Below, piece by piece: positions 1 to 13,000 of a stretch of 64,000 nt of DNA (position 1 is its first letter; each line of letters begins with the position of its first letter). The position numbers and the translations under genes were made by a program. Below the pieces are notes generated by a model. The model saw nothing but the letters and a program-made list of their open reading frames with translations. It was not told the origin of the DNA and did not search any database. Location: the NCBI GenBank assembly GCA_022577435.1, contig JAKOON010000050.1, positions 2,499,501 to 2,563,500 on the forward strand, written 5' to 3'. The DNA comes from Embiotoca jacksoni. Lineage: Eukaryota; Chordata; Actinopteri; Embiotocidae.

Positions 1-530
1 AGCACTGAGGTTGTCGGTGTCTCTGCAATATACTGTCGAGTTTACATTACTTGTCACGTTTGTGTGCAGAATGTAAATAATTCTCTCGTCGCAGGCGCTC
101 TGGTTTGCTCTCGGAGCTTTACACGACCAACCGTGCCCGTTGCGGAGAACACCGACTCCTGTTTGCTCTGAACGTTGCTCTGTACGAAGTGATTAAACAT
201 TTGCACAAAATGTAATGTGACTTCATGTTTATTTGTCCCGCTGCTATATTTGTGAATCGCTGGGTTCCGGTTTTGAAAGTCTCGTCCGTTCAACTTCCTG
301 CGATGCCGTCTCATTGTCCCGTCCTTCACTATTTCATGTGTTTGAGCGGAGCTGCCGGTCTCGGGGCTCGCGTCGTTTGAATGGCTCGCGTTTGTTCCTT
401 CGGCCGAGTCCGCGGGGGGCCAGGAACACAGGCTGCACCACACTGGGTAAGGGATTTTATTTCGCATGAAGCGCAGCGGCTCTTCAGACGGCGTGTCTGC
501 CAGATGCCTGAGAGTGAATTCATTTTCCCG
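1..530 (+). promoter_or_regulatory. CpG-dense region, probable promoter or 5' exon area
   Basis: This stretch is visibly richer in CG dinucleotides than the DNA after it (for example around 345-420). It contains the well-formed splice donor GG|GTAAGG at 447, as expected of a CpG-island first exon. The nearest supported coding exon on the + strand is at 1337, so it may be the promoter or 5' UTR of that gene. No TATA box stands out. The left edge of the window may cut the island. The role is inferred from composition and the donor only. Confidence 0.4.
381..446 (+). CDS. Candidate first coding exon (uncertain)
   Basis: An ATG at 381 opens a 22-codon frame (starts MARVCSFGRV, ends PHW) that reaches the splice donor GG|GTAAGG at 447 in phase 0. 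It sits inside the CpG-dense start of the window. The next candidate exon, at 871, is open only when entered in phase 0, so the pair is compatible. I do not recognise the peptide. It could equally be 5' UTR with a chance ATG, or belong to a different transcript from the gene whose coding start I place at 1337. Confidence 0.25.
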
Positions 531-870
531 TCGAACTACAGCACAGACACTCGTAGCGTGTGCGCTTTTTATTTATTTACTTGACTTTTTTTTTTCCAAA
601 GCCGGTATGCCTGAAGTTAAACCAATTGTTTTTTTTTTTCAGTTTAATTTCAGTCTCACTAAATATATAGCTCTTATTTTGGAACAGACTGTCGATAATT
701 CACCGGGACGTCTCGTTGTTCTGTTATTCTAAAAACATTTCCAATACCATTTTTACGCTCGCCCCTTGTGGATTAGACAAACCCTCGACTGATCTACTTA
801 AGTGTCTTCTCTTCTTTTCAGTCTGAATGATAAACATCAATGTGTGTGAAATTTCTGTTTTCTCTCTCAG

Positions 871-1046
871 GTGAAGTCGGGTGAAGCAGCAGTTCGCCGT
901 AACTTGTTGCTCTTAAAAGTCTCTCGTGAAATGAAAGAAACCTCCGATCCTAATGATCAGAAAAAATGGATGTTCTATCGACAGGGACTTTTGACATTGT
1001 GTGATAAGAACGCACTCAATCACTTAAGCAGTGGGTTAAACAGCAG
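871..1046 (+). CDS. Candidate internal exon of unknown gene
   Basis: A good acceptor (pyrimidine tract ending CTCTCTCAG) precedes 871 and a weak-to-fair donor CAG|GTGCAA follows 1046. Of the three frames only phase 0 entry is open. It gives about 58 residues, Leu/Lys/Arg-rich at the start (RRNLLLLKVSREMKE), suggesting a helix. It leaves phase 2. It can be joined to the exon at 1337 only through a weak acceptor near 1328 (GTTATAG), which would make the coding sequence longer at its N-terminus. I do not recognise the protein family. It may be an alternative 5' exon of the 203-residue gene or a false exon. Confidence 0.3.
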
Positions 1047-1336
1047 GTGCAATACAAGCGTATTGTGTATGCGGTGTCGTACATTTAGTTCTGGTAAAGT
1101 TATCCATCTGGATTATGTTTGGTTTAGTTCATTCTTGCAAAAGCCCTTAAAAATCGACAGCGATATATCACGCGTGCATAGAACTCATATTAGGTTCCAC
1201 GTACGCTCTTTTTAATACATTTAAAAGTAATGAAAGTACCAGTTCAGTGCATGATACCGATCGCACCGTCGGTGCCCAAAGCAGCCGAGCGTTTCAGCAC
1301 CGCCGTACACCGTCAAACCGGAGTTATAGTTTAGTT

Positions 1337-1369
1337 ATGAATGCATCGGCTGAAACGCAGGCCTTAAAG
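1337..1369 (+). CDS. Unknown 203-aa gene, proposed coding exon 1
   Basis: An ATG at 1337 encodes 11 residues (MNASAETQALK) and ends at a strong donor, AAG|GTAAGA, in phase 0. The frame is also open upstream of the ATG, so the true start could lie further 5'. The ATG context (GTT before it) is mediocre. The strong donor and the phase match to the exon at 10259 are the main support. Confidence 0.45.
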
Positions 1370-4300
1370 GTAAGATGAACTTTTCACACTCCGCCACGAG
1401 TCCTTCGCACCTTTGGCCCTCGTGGCGACGTGGAGGTTCGCGAGCAGAAATGTTTTGAATGATTTCAAAATTGCGTCATGTTGTCACAACAGCCGTGGTA
1501 TTTTTAAGGTCGAGTGAAGAATGTTTGATCGCACGCATGAAAATACAAAACCGACAGCAATGAAAATATGAGCCCCCAAAAGTGCAACTTCAGTGCAAGA
1601 AAAGTGCATGAATCCACGTCGTCTCCCCTCCACCATTTTAAAAGGAAAATGCCCGCTTGTAGTAGTCGTTTGGGCAGAAAGGGTTTTTATTTGGCATGAA
1701 ACAATGAGTGGAAAAATTACACCCAGGAACACTCGGTTTATACAGAAGCAATTTCCTTTTCTTTTTTTGTTCCTTTGGAAGTCTGGTTCGTCATCGCTTC
1801 CCCTCCCGGTGTGCCGTCTTTTGTCATCAAACGATTTCGCGTCGGTTTACTCCTCATCTCCTTAAAGTCGGCGCACTCGTGCGTTCGGAGGACGCGTTCA
1901 CAAACGGCCGCGCGTTATTCCGACGGCGCGTTTTTTATCGATCGCGCCGTACACAAAACACCCGTTCCCATCAGCCAACGTTTTTTGCCAATCTCCGTGT
2001 CAAGCACGAGAACACAATGAAAGGCGTCGTCGGTCGGAATGGGAAGATTACAGGAGTTAGAGGAGATTCGATGATCTGCTCGACAGGCGAGCTTTACAGA
2101 AAGCTCCTGCCATCCTTTCACACTGTAATCATCCTCTGTACTCTTGAGTTTGCGGTTCTTGCTTCGCGGTACCTTTTATATGCTGCCTGGAGTAGCTCGT
2201 AATTGGTACGATGTCTCTGCACGTCGGAGAAATTGTACTTTATGTCTGTCGAGTGTTTTTTTTTTTTTTTAAATCAGCGCAGGTTTTTCATATTTTTCAT
2301 GATGATGATTGTGTCTTTTTGCCATTGTCATTCGTTGAAACCCATTTGGTTTTTATAATAACCTCAAACTGAACTTCACTAAAAAGAAGTAGGGAATTGT
2401 GTTATTTCCTGTTTTTGCAGTTTCTTCTGTTGATCTCAGACCATATTTAAGGGTCGGTGTTATTCTTTTTATCCACATTTATCATTGCAAGACGACAACA
2501 AAAATTCGAATGAGAATTTTCAACACAAACTTTTAAATCCCAACTCATTTTTTTACAATGTAGTGCACTATGATCATTTTTGGATCATCCAAGTGATGCA
2601 AAAAAAACCAACTTCCCTCTCACACTGGCAGTCCTCGAACTGACTGCACATGAAGTCTTTAAAAAAAAAAATGATGTAACATCTCTTCAATTAAATAATT
2701 GAAAGGTCTCCACAGTGCCAGCAGTGGGATGATAATGTTTCAACAGGCCTCATGCTGTAGCCAATTTAGGTGTTCAACAGACGTGTGGATTTTAATATTA
2801 ACCTTCCTGATTTTCGATAAATACATCACACAGCTCGCCCGGTCGGACTCAGATTTTTATTTATTTATTATTTTTTTAAGTTAGGAGAATTTTTCTTTTA
2901 TCCAGATGAAAACTTTATTTTTGTAAAAAATTTTTTACTGTATTAAAAAAAACATAAAACGCACATGTAATTCTCATGGCCTGTGGCAATACCAATGAGT
3001 TGCCTGAAGCGGCTCTGTACATAATAGGAAGAAGCTGACACTTGGGGATTGCAACCTCAAATCTCACCGTTTGAAAGAAATTGCCCTTTATTGTGACTTC
3101 AAAACCTGAATATGGCTTTGAGTTGTTTTATTTTATTTTTTTTAACTTTGAACTTACTTCACGTATTTGTCTGTTTGATGTTTTGTTATTTATGTATTAA
3201 AATATGAATGTATCTCTATACAAGTAGGCTTAGACTGCCTCCTGCAGAAGGGAGGTGTGCTGTTTATGGATATTCTGGTCAATACTGTAAAGTAATGATG
3301 TGATGTTTATTTTCCGTATTTAAGAGGACGTCTGGATGAGATTGAACAATCGGAAGGAATTTAATTTAAGCGTTATAATACTGACCAAATATTGGTGGTT
3401 AAAGTGAATTTGAGCCACTTGTGCTGCAGGATCTTAAGGCCGGAGATGTTTTTACTTTTAAATTACACCCCTGCCGTTGACAACCACCGCTTCAAAGGCA
3501 AGACAAGTTCATTTGTAGAGCACATTTCAACAACAAGGTAATTTGTGCTTCACATAAAACCATAAAAAGCATCAAAACATAAGGCAAAAGAAAAAGACAT
3601 TTAAAAACAATTAAGAACAGCAATTAAAACATTAAGCAAGCTAAAAATAGGATAGAAGTTACAGTGCAGTTTAAGACCTCCTCAAATCTGATTCAGTGAA
3701 AGGCAGAACACAGAAAAAAGTCTTCAGTCTTGATTTAAAGGAGCCGAGGGTCGCAGCAGACCTGCAGCTTTCTGGGGCTTTGTTCCAGATGTGCGGAGCA
3801 TGAAGACTGAACGCCGCTTCTCCATATTTAGTTCTGACTCTGGGAACACAAAGTAGACCGGCAGACGACCCGAGAGATGCGAATGGTTCATAATGTAGCA
3901 GCAGATCAGAAATGTGTTTTAGCCCGAAACCATTCAGTGTTTTATGGACCAACAGCAGGATTTTAAAGTATATTCTTTGTTCGACAGGAAGCCAGTGTAA
4001 TACCTTTAGAACTGGAGTGATGTGATCTAGTTTCTTGGTCTTAGTGAGGACTCGAGCTGCAGCTGTCTGATTGACTTTTTACAGAGACCCTTAAACACAC
4101 CGTTACAGTAGTCAAGTCTACTGAAGATAAATGCATGGGCAAGTTTTTCCAAATCCTGTTGAGACATGAGTCCTCTAATCCTCGATATATTCTTCAGGTG
4201 ATAGTCGGCTGATTTTGTAATTATCTTGATATGGCTGTTCAGATTGAGGTCTGAATCCATGACGACACCTGGATTTCTGGCTTGGTTTGTGGTTTTTAAC

Positions 4301-7014
4301 ATCAGTGATTGAAGCTGAGCGCTGACTTTCAGTCTTCCGTCCTTGGCACCAAAAACAATGACTTCTGTTTTATCTTTGTTTAATTGAAGACAATTCTGCT
4401 ACATCCAGTTGTTGATTTGTTCAATGCATTTACCCAACCCTTGTATGGGACTATAATCCCATATCTACATAACATAAATCTACATAACTGTATCGCCAGG
4501 GGACTATAATCCCCTGGCGATATAGTTATGTAGATTTGTGTGTCGTCTGCAGAATAATAACAACACACTTTATTGTTTTCCATAATCTGAGCCAGTGGAA
4601 GCACGGAGATGTTGAACAGAAGAGGCTCCAGAATTGAATCGTGGGGAACACCACATGTCATTTCATGACAAGACGCAGGCTATACTTGCTATAAACGCGT
4701 AATTTATAGCAAGTATATCTTCTGTTGCTTTGCACCCGTCAGCAGTTACTTCTCGTCTGTACAAGCTGCAAATGTTCATGCCGCTGCGAAAGTAAAATTT
4801 TAATTTGATTGCACACAAAAAATGCATTCTTTAAAACACAAATGTCAAAAGAGAATTGTGTTGACATTTAAAAAAAAAAAAAAAAAAAATGTTCACTTCA
4901 TGAGATCTTTCATAATCAGCACATGCCACTCAATTGAACTTCCAAAAGAAAAAAACGTTTCTGAATGCCGAAGTTTGTTGACACACAACGTCGTGGTCGA
5001 TGGCTTTTCAGTCACGCCGCGACAGCCTCGTCCATTTATCTACCACGGTGGTCGACTGTTTTTCAAACTTGACATTTGCAGAGAGACCAAAAAAAAAAAA
5101 TCAAATAAAAAAACTCTTATGTTACCTGCCTGCAGTGTTGCGAATTCAGCCGACAATCTGGGTCGAACACTCCGTCGCTCTGCCTTCATTCATCTTCTCT
5201 CTGCCACAAATGAAAAGTCATAAAAGCAGGAAAATAATTGATGAGTTGAGGCGCAGAGACGGTCCAAATAGTTGTATTTTCTGCAGAAATATCGACGGGC
5301 CTTTCCAGAGAAGACATTTTGACGTGTCACTGTGTGAAAAGCACAAGTGTAAATAATTCCATTTAGCTGCTTCACTGTCGGGGTCCTGGTATTGTATGTG
5401 GCTTACTGTGGCTGTTGAATGGAGACAGGAACGAGTTTTTAAGTTTTGCAGATAGCATATATATTTATGTATGTACGTGTGTGTGTGTGTGCAGGCAGTA
5501 TTTTCGCCGTTGAAATTAATTTCAGAAGTTTGCTGCGAGTAAAAGAAAAAGGGGAAAAAAAAAAACATCAGCATCGACTTTGGACTCTGCATTTTTCTTT
5601 TTTTTATCTCTTCAGCCAAACTCTGAATTCCTCACGCAGCAGACCCCAGCGTGTGACCCCGTCTGCCGCTGGAGCAAAATATCACGTCTGCCTGTGCCGC
5701 CTTGTGGAAACGCTTTCTCCTCTCCTCCTCCTTTAAATTGCCTCCGTTGGCGTTTTTCATGCAAACTCCTCGTCTCGTCTGCCGCTTCGTTTCAGAGGAT
5801 GAAAATAACATCTTCTCTTGTCTTCTTCCCGTCAAGTTTTTTTTTTTTTTTTTTTCTTTCAAAGCCGAAGATGCGGTGTCATAGCTTTTAAATTATTTTT
5901 TTTTTGTCTTTTATGGTAGCTGTTACAGTTGAAGTGTTCTTCACCGATGTTTCTGGTTTTATAAAGTTAGGGTTATTTCCTCCGTCTCCGAGCTCCTCTG
6001 TGACGTGTTGCAGATGCAGCGGAGCTCACGCTGACTGGGCGTCCGGTCCATTTGTATGCAGCGGTGCTTTGGACTATTTTGAGCAGCTTCGGAGCTTCGT
6101 TCAGTCTTCTGTGTGTGGCGGAGTGACCCTTGGAGGGGGGGGGGGGCAGCTTGCGTTGAGGTCCAGGGCCGCTGCCGTGACGCACTCGGTGACGGCGCTC
6201 GATATTTCATTTTAAACGGAGGCAGGAACACTTCAGAAATGATGACCAAGTATTGCACACTTTTTTTTTTTTTTAGTCCAGGGCTGTTTTAAGTTCCAGC
6301 AGATATATATCTATTTTTTTTTTCTCCCGTAGCAGCCGCACACCTCTCCGGGGCTTCACGCTGGGGGATGATGAGGGTTCCTGCTCGCTGTGTGGGCCGC
6401 GATGTTCCTTTTGATTGGTGGTCGTTTAGGATCTCCTGCAGCGACGGATGCGGCAACGCCGCCGTAAAGTCAGAGACATTTTCTCAGCGCCTTCCACATA
6501 TGATTTTCCTGTCCGGCTTTGCCCAAAGCGCTGCTCCTGTTTGTTGAAGGCGTTTTGGTCGGGTTCGCGTAATTCATTCTGAATGATTGCGGCCATTTTA
6601 ATAATTGAGCTTTCTTTAAGTCACCTTTGCAATCAGTGGTGAAGTGCTTTCCTTCCACAATCCATTACATCATATCTCGTTTGGACTTGCTCAGTTTATA
6701 CAGATTGCAATTATATATTTTTTTCTTTTTTGGGGTGGGGGGGGAGTGGGGAGGGTTGATTGGATTATTACACTTCTACAGTTATATTACACGGTGTAAA
6801 ATGAATCACCCGCAGACACCTTAAGGACAAACAATCAAGCCAAGAGCATCCAATTGGTCTTGTGTGCATTTTTCGACACCCAGCAAACACGTGGATTTTC
6901 TCGCTTTTAGCTGTGATAGAGGTGAAGGGTGGCCAGCAGTTATTTGACTAAAAACTGTGCATTTCTGCGTAATTTTGGACTACTATCAGCAATATTCTTA
7001 AAAATATTCACTCT

Positions 7015-7058
<44 letters not shown>

Positions 7059-10000
7059 ATGAAGCTACAGTGGCTTAGCTGCTGTGAAAGAAGTGTTCTA
7101 ATAAAAGAGAAAACCCTGAGTTTCAAAAGCAACTAAATAAATAAAAACGATATGTTGAGGAAAGTTTTTTTTTATGAAAGTATCTGCACAAAAAAAAAAA
7201 AGCCCTCAAATTCCACCTTCAACTCAATTTGACATCCTCAAGATTTATGCTCTACCGTATGTAATAATGCAACACTTCATGGACTGGAATAAATGTCCAC
7301 ATAATCCAGGCAGCAATTACATCTACTTCTCAACATACTCGGCAAAGCAGCTCTGTAGTATCCGGCATAAGTATAAATCTTTGGGTTCAGAGTTGAGCTG
7401 CCTTGATTTATTTAACTTTTGCGGTGGTGTGAGGAGGCAGAATTTTTTTTGGAGGGTGCTGCAGGGCTCTGCAACAAAACTCACATTGACGCATTATTAA
7501 TTCATGTGTTGGACAGTGTGTGTGTGCAGCCTGTTGTCCAGAAAGGTTCGAGGGTTTGGCGGTAGGACGAGTCCAAACAAATGGGACTCTGGTCCCCGCG
7601 ACATCAGAAATGCTTGTTGGCCTGTTGTATTCCGCGTCGGCGGTGCGGGCCAGAACAACATGGACAAATTGCATTTTTGTAGATGATGCCTTTTGAATTC
7701 GGCAGGTTTGTAGATTTGAGTCTTGAGAATGAAACTGTGTGTTGGTCTTTTTGACAGCTACGTTTCTCCCCGTTCTTGCTCCCGGATTCCTTCTTGCTGG
7801 GTTTGTTTTACTATGTTGTCTTGTCCATTAAATGGCGCCTTGAAGTCTCAACAGTGGTCTTGACTTTGTGTGTAACCTTGTCTGGAGAGTGATGCACTCG
7901 CTTGAAAAGGCATCATTGTTCTCGTTGACAATAGAGGCAAAATAACGAGCAGGCTCTCGCTGCCTCTCGCCACTTCAAAACCTCACTGTCTAATGGGTCG
8001 GTGAAGGGCCTTGGTTTTCCAACAAGGTTGCTGGAGGAAGGGAAGGGGAGTGAAGCAGAGGGGAAAGAAAACTAAAGGAGAGTTCACGGCCCAGACTCTC
8101 CCATGCCCTTCTGTTTCTCTTCTCTGTCTTCCTAATGCCTCCCAGAGCTTTCCAATCTGTTTTGTAGCCGGGCATGCTACTCCACTCCCAGTGTTTATCT
8201 GACATCATGAAGGTTTTCGGCTTTCCCCCGTTTCGCTGACAGCTCAAACCCTTCACTTTGCACACGCGCCAACTTCAGCAGATGACAAAGTGCTGCTCAG
8301 CCTGTCGGCAGAACCACGCAGCTCCCAGCATGCTTTGCCCTCAGCACGTCACCTACCTGGTCTGGCATAGACTCAGCCTGGGAGACCACCTCATTATTCA
8401 CTTTGACAGGGTTTTATGACCCAGCAGCTACACCCAGGCCTGTTCTGGGAACATGAGCAGATGCTCGAATCCGCGGCTCTGTTATTAAACTCTAACTGAC
8501 TACAGAGGCATAAACTTCTACAGTAAATAAACAGGAAGACAAATAGATTAGTTGAGGTTATGATCTGTGTTTGCACAGAATCGGTCTTTGTGGTTTTACG
8601 CCGTAGCCAAGCCACAACTTGAAAGCCCAGTCTATTTATATTTAAATGGAACTGTTATTCAACGCGGGGCTCGGACTTAAAAAGAAAGCCAGGAAAGAAC
8701 CGATTAATGCACCGCACACATGTGCCTGCAGGTGCATACTGATCAGCGACGCTTGATTGAGCAGAGGATGATTCACCCAGGTCTTTATTTTGATGGAGCA
8801 ATTCAGTGCCACACTTGAGGAGCGACCTCGCCGTCCCTTTGGTCTCGAGGCTCCACAAGAAACAGCCTGTTGCTGAAGCCTGAGGCAACACCAGCCTTAA
8901 ATTTTCCACAGGCAAGGGGGATTTTTTTTTTTTTTTTTTTTTTTGGTCAATTTATTTTCTCCCCTCCTTAAATCAAATGAGGTTTGACCTTTCCGTCATT
9001 GGAATACAAAGTAGGCGAGACAGAGGGCCACTGTTTAAAGCCACATCTGAATGGGGTGCCACGGCTTCGAAACTCACAGTATCAGCATCCTGCACTCCCG
9101 CAGATAAGCGCAGTCGGCTAAAAAAGAAAGAGATACATATGTTTACCATCACGACGCTTCGCTGCATCAGGGAAAAATTGGTAAGGACGTGTGAAATGGC
9201 TGACCTTCAAAATGCTGCAGCAGCTGGACAAACCCCCCCTCAAACAATCCTCACTTACTTAAGAGGCAAAATTTGATATAAATCAGCCTCGATGATTAAA
9301 AAAGCAATCAAATATCAAAGTGGTTTTTTTTTTGTCAAACAGAAATCATCACCTTGCGTATCTGTCTCCGTTGTCTTAATGCTCCTTTTTTTTGATCAAG
9401 GAAATCATTCATGCCCTTACACTGCCGAAAGGAGGACGTACTCATATGCTGCAAGTCATTTATACGACTCGTTCATTCCCTGTGAGATCGTACAGGAAAA
9501 TGTAAAAGCAGTTATTGGGGCAGGAAAAAGAAGTTGCGTTATTACAAGGGCTACCCCTAAATAGTCCACTGAACGTTTGTCGATGGGAAGAGTCTTCGTC
9601 GAATAAAGTTTTGAGTCGCATTCAAAAAAAAAACTTAAAAAAAAACTACTATTATCAATCAAACTCACGGTTCCACCACCACAGGTGGCGCTAGTGGACC
9701 AGGAGACTATATAAACACCACTGGGTGGCTGGGCGTCCTGCAAAGACTTCAACTTGACTGTCTTGGGTTAGGCGATACGTATTTGGCCTGCATCGGGATA
9801 AACAATGAAAAAAAAAAAAAATCCAATACAAATTAGACAAAGACTGATTCATCTGCTTTTGCCACCCGATTCGACCGACTTAGTAAAATAACCTGCTTCA
9901 TTATAGGTCCCAGCACCTATTTAATCCTATTGTTTGTTGTTTGGGCTCGGAGTGTGCTGCCCACATGGGGCCTGTATGTGGTGTGAAATATTGAAATATA

Positions 10001-13000
10001 GGCCAAAAAGCAGAGGCATCGTGTGGGTCCATTTCACTCGACCAAGAGAAGCCCAGTAAAACATGACAGAGATAAAACAAAAAATTAAAAAAAAAAACAT
10101 TTTTAAAAGTAGACAATTGATAATATGAAATAATTAACAATCAAAAATACTGGAAAAATGACTGCCTAATAGTCACAGCGAGCATCAGTAGTTCTAAGGA
10201 CAGCTGTAAAATGTCTGTTAAAGACTCATCATTGTTTTTTTGTTGTTGTTTTTTGCAGCACAGTGTTAACAATGTTTCTTCCATGCGTTCTCTCTCAGCT
10301 TCACGCTCCAGAACATTTCCTGATGCCCTAAATGATAACGTACGTTTGAATAATTCACCCAATATCTCAAACGCGCGACGACTCGACGGGGAGACTCTTT
10401 AGCCAGCCCCGCGCTAAACGAATTTTGGCGAAGGCTCGCCCCGACTCCATGTACGAAGGCCCGCCAGCCTGGGCTGCGCTGCCACACACAAAAAAAAACA
10501 AATCCTCTGCTGGAACAATAAGGATCTGAAGTGAAACGAACACTTGGTCGTAGCGCTCGTACGCGCACTTCTCTTGTGTTGAGAGGCAGTTGCTTGACTT
10601 ATTTGCAACAAAAAAACACTGTCCGCCTCAGCAAAAATAGAAAGAATAAGCCGAGCAGCGACGGAAACAAATTGCTTTTCTTAAAACATCACCGGTATTG
10701 GGGCCTCTTAAGTGTCCGGTCATTCGTTATCAACCCGCGCCACATTTTTTGGAGTTGTTTTGCCCGAGCGTTGCAGCCCATGCGTGTCCTTATCTTCACC
10801 TCTCCAGTTAAGACGGTTAATCGAACCGCTTTCCTCGTCAGACGGATCGCCTGAAACTGCGAGCGTTCGTTCGGCCCCTCGCCTCGCGGCTGGCCGTTTT
10901 GCGTTTCCGGCATCCGATGACCTCGCTCCGGCCCGCTCGGCGTCCCGCGTCGCTCGAACGCGTCGACCGTCGACGGAAGGAGGCGGAAGAGGAGGCGGAA
11001 GAGGAGGCGGTGCTCTGCACGCGGTTGTCTCTTGGGTTGGGGACAACCGGAGAGACGGAGACGTATGTAACGTTCGCGCTGTGGTCTAAAAATACATCTT
11101 TTTTTTCAACAGCCTCGAGTTCTTCTCACTCTCACTCCTCTAACTTTTTTTTTTTTTTTTTATGAGTTCAAGCCGAGAGACAATTAGCAGAGTTTAGCTG
11201 TCGAGCCGCAGTGACTTCCTCAAGTCTTGTCATCCAGGTTCTGGTGGACGCATTTTTGAACTTTGGATGCAGGTTAGCTATTTCCCGTCTGCTTCCACTT
11301 AATCACCATCAGCCATTGCTCTGTGGTGCCGACGTGAGAGTGGTATTGATCTTCCCGGCTAAACCCCCCCCCGCGAGGACGCGCATGATCCAAACCGTTC
11401 GGCTTCTCCTGTAACGAGGGGTCGGGAGTGGGGACGACTGGCGGGTTCCATTACAGAAGCTTATTTGTGTGTTTGCGAGTTTATTTTTCCGGGAATATGT
11501 TTGTAGTTTCCCACGATCTGAGGATATAATGAGGTGTGCCTGTGGTTGACCCGTCTCCAGATTAATATCAGTCCTTTAATCCTCTCTGTCGGCACGGAGG
11601 TTAAATTCTGTATGATTTTAATCTACTTTCCTTTCAGCAGCTTTATTTTCTGATGGCAGAACCCACATAAACCGCTCCGACACGAATGACGGTGATGAAC
11701 ATGGACACTTTGTATTTTTGCCCCCACCGCGGGCCCTTCACGGCCCCTCCGCGGGCCACCCACGGGCCCCCCACAGCCCCTCCACGGGCCCCTCCACGGG
11801 CCCCCTACGGCCCTCCACGGGCCCCCCATGGCCCCTCCGCGCCCCCTCCACGGGCCCCTCCGCGGTCCCTCACGTTTCTCCTCCTCCTGCTCTCGCTGGA
11901 CAGAAAGGGACATCTGGGGTGACACTCTGAAGCAGATGCAAAGAGTCCATTACGGTTGCCCCCACCCCCCCACCTCCCCCAAAAGGTCCCGCAGCCATAT
12001 TTCCTCTGTCAGCGTAGCCACGGCAACGAGATTCTGAGGGAGGTGACCGAGAGCTTGGCCTCATCTCCATCGCAATCTGCTTCCAGGACGGCGGAGCAGA
12101 CGCGGCGGCGTCCAGGGAAAGGCGCTCCCCGCCCAGAGCGCCGCGGCGCGCCACGCCACACGGCCGCGCGACATAATGAGGGTCGTCAATGTGCCGGCGA
12201 GACGCGTGATTGACGGGCGGCGGGCGCACTGAGTGGCAGGTCTATTCGCAACCGAAGAGGTGAGAGACGACGGCGTCACGGCCGCGCGGGCAGAGGCACG
12301 CCGGTGCCGCTTCCGATGCGCCGCCGACAACGTCTGAAGCTTTAACCCGGCGTGACCGACCCGTCGCAACGAGACTGTTGATGAGACTGTTTGGATTTTG
12401 ATGTCAAATTTAAGAAGCTTTTCTGCCCAGCCCTTTCCTCCCGCACCGGGATATTATTGAGGCCATTTTCATCTTGTCTGTGCTGCTCAGTTTTGAAGTA
12501 CTGTCATGGCTCGATATGATTATACTAAGGCCCTTTTTTTCAGGCAAAGGAGATGAGCGCTGTCTGAAATGTGAAGGCAGATCTAAGAAGACTTTGTGCA
12601 CCAAAACCGTTACGACCGATAGCAGCAAAGAAGATCAATGGCAAACTTAAACCTCTTTCTGAAGTACAGCTTTTACTAATTGGTGTTTTTGACAGCGTTA
12701 CAAAAGACCGTTCTTAAAACTGTAAACAGGTGGACGTACACAGCTGCAGTATATTAACCTGAACCTGGGTTTTTATTTTTTTATTTTGTTGCAACGTAAA
12801 ACATTAATTAGGGTGATTTTATGTAATTATTAATTCAATCTGATCAGACCGCCACTTACAGAAAAAAAAAAACACGTTTCCCATGTTTTTCCACACAAGA
12901 CGCACGTGATCCCACAAACGACACGTGTTTTACCACATGATAACGTGGGGGGGGGGGGTAATATGTGGAAAAGTTTTCACAGCGGAACCCAGATGAGTTT

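Larger units (their letters stand above)
1370..10258 (+). other. Large intron of the unknown gene (repeat-rich)
   Basis: No further exon is convincing in this 8.9-kb stretch. It holds a truncated LINE on the minus strand with two hairpins (3.5-4.7 kb), a TA microsatellite (7.0 kb), short GT and poly-T/poly-A tracts, and otherwise unremarkable A/T-rich DNA. The stretch at 9665-9715 has a short dyad-containing sequence (CCACAGGTGGCGCTAGTGG). Confidence 0.45.

Noticed and set aside
11686..11930. Pro-rich open frames across the GC minisatellite
   Set aside because: The same repeat is open in several frames on both strands, the signature of low-complexity DNA and not of a gene.
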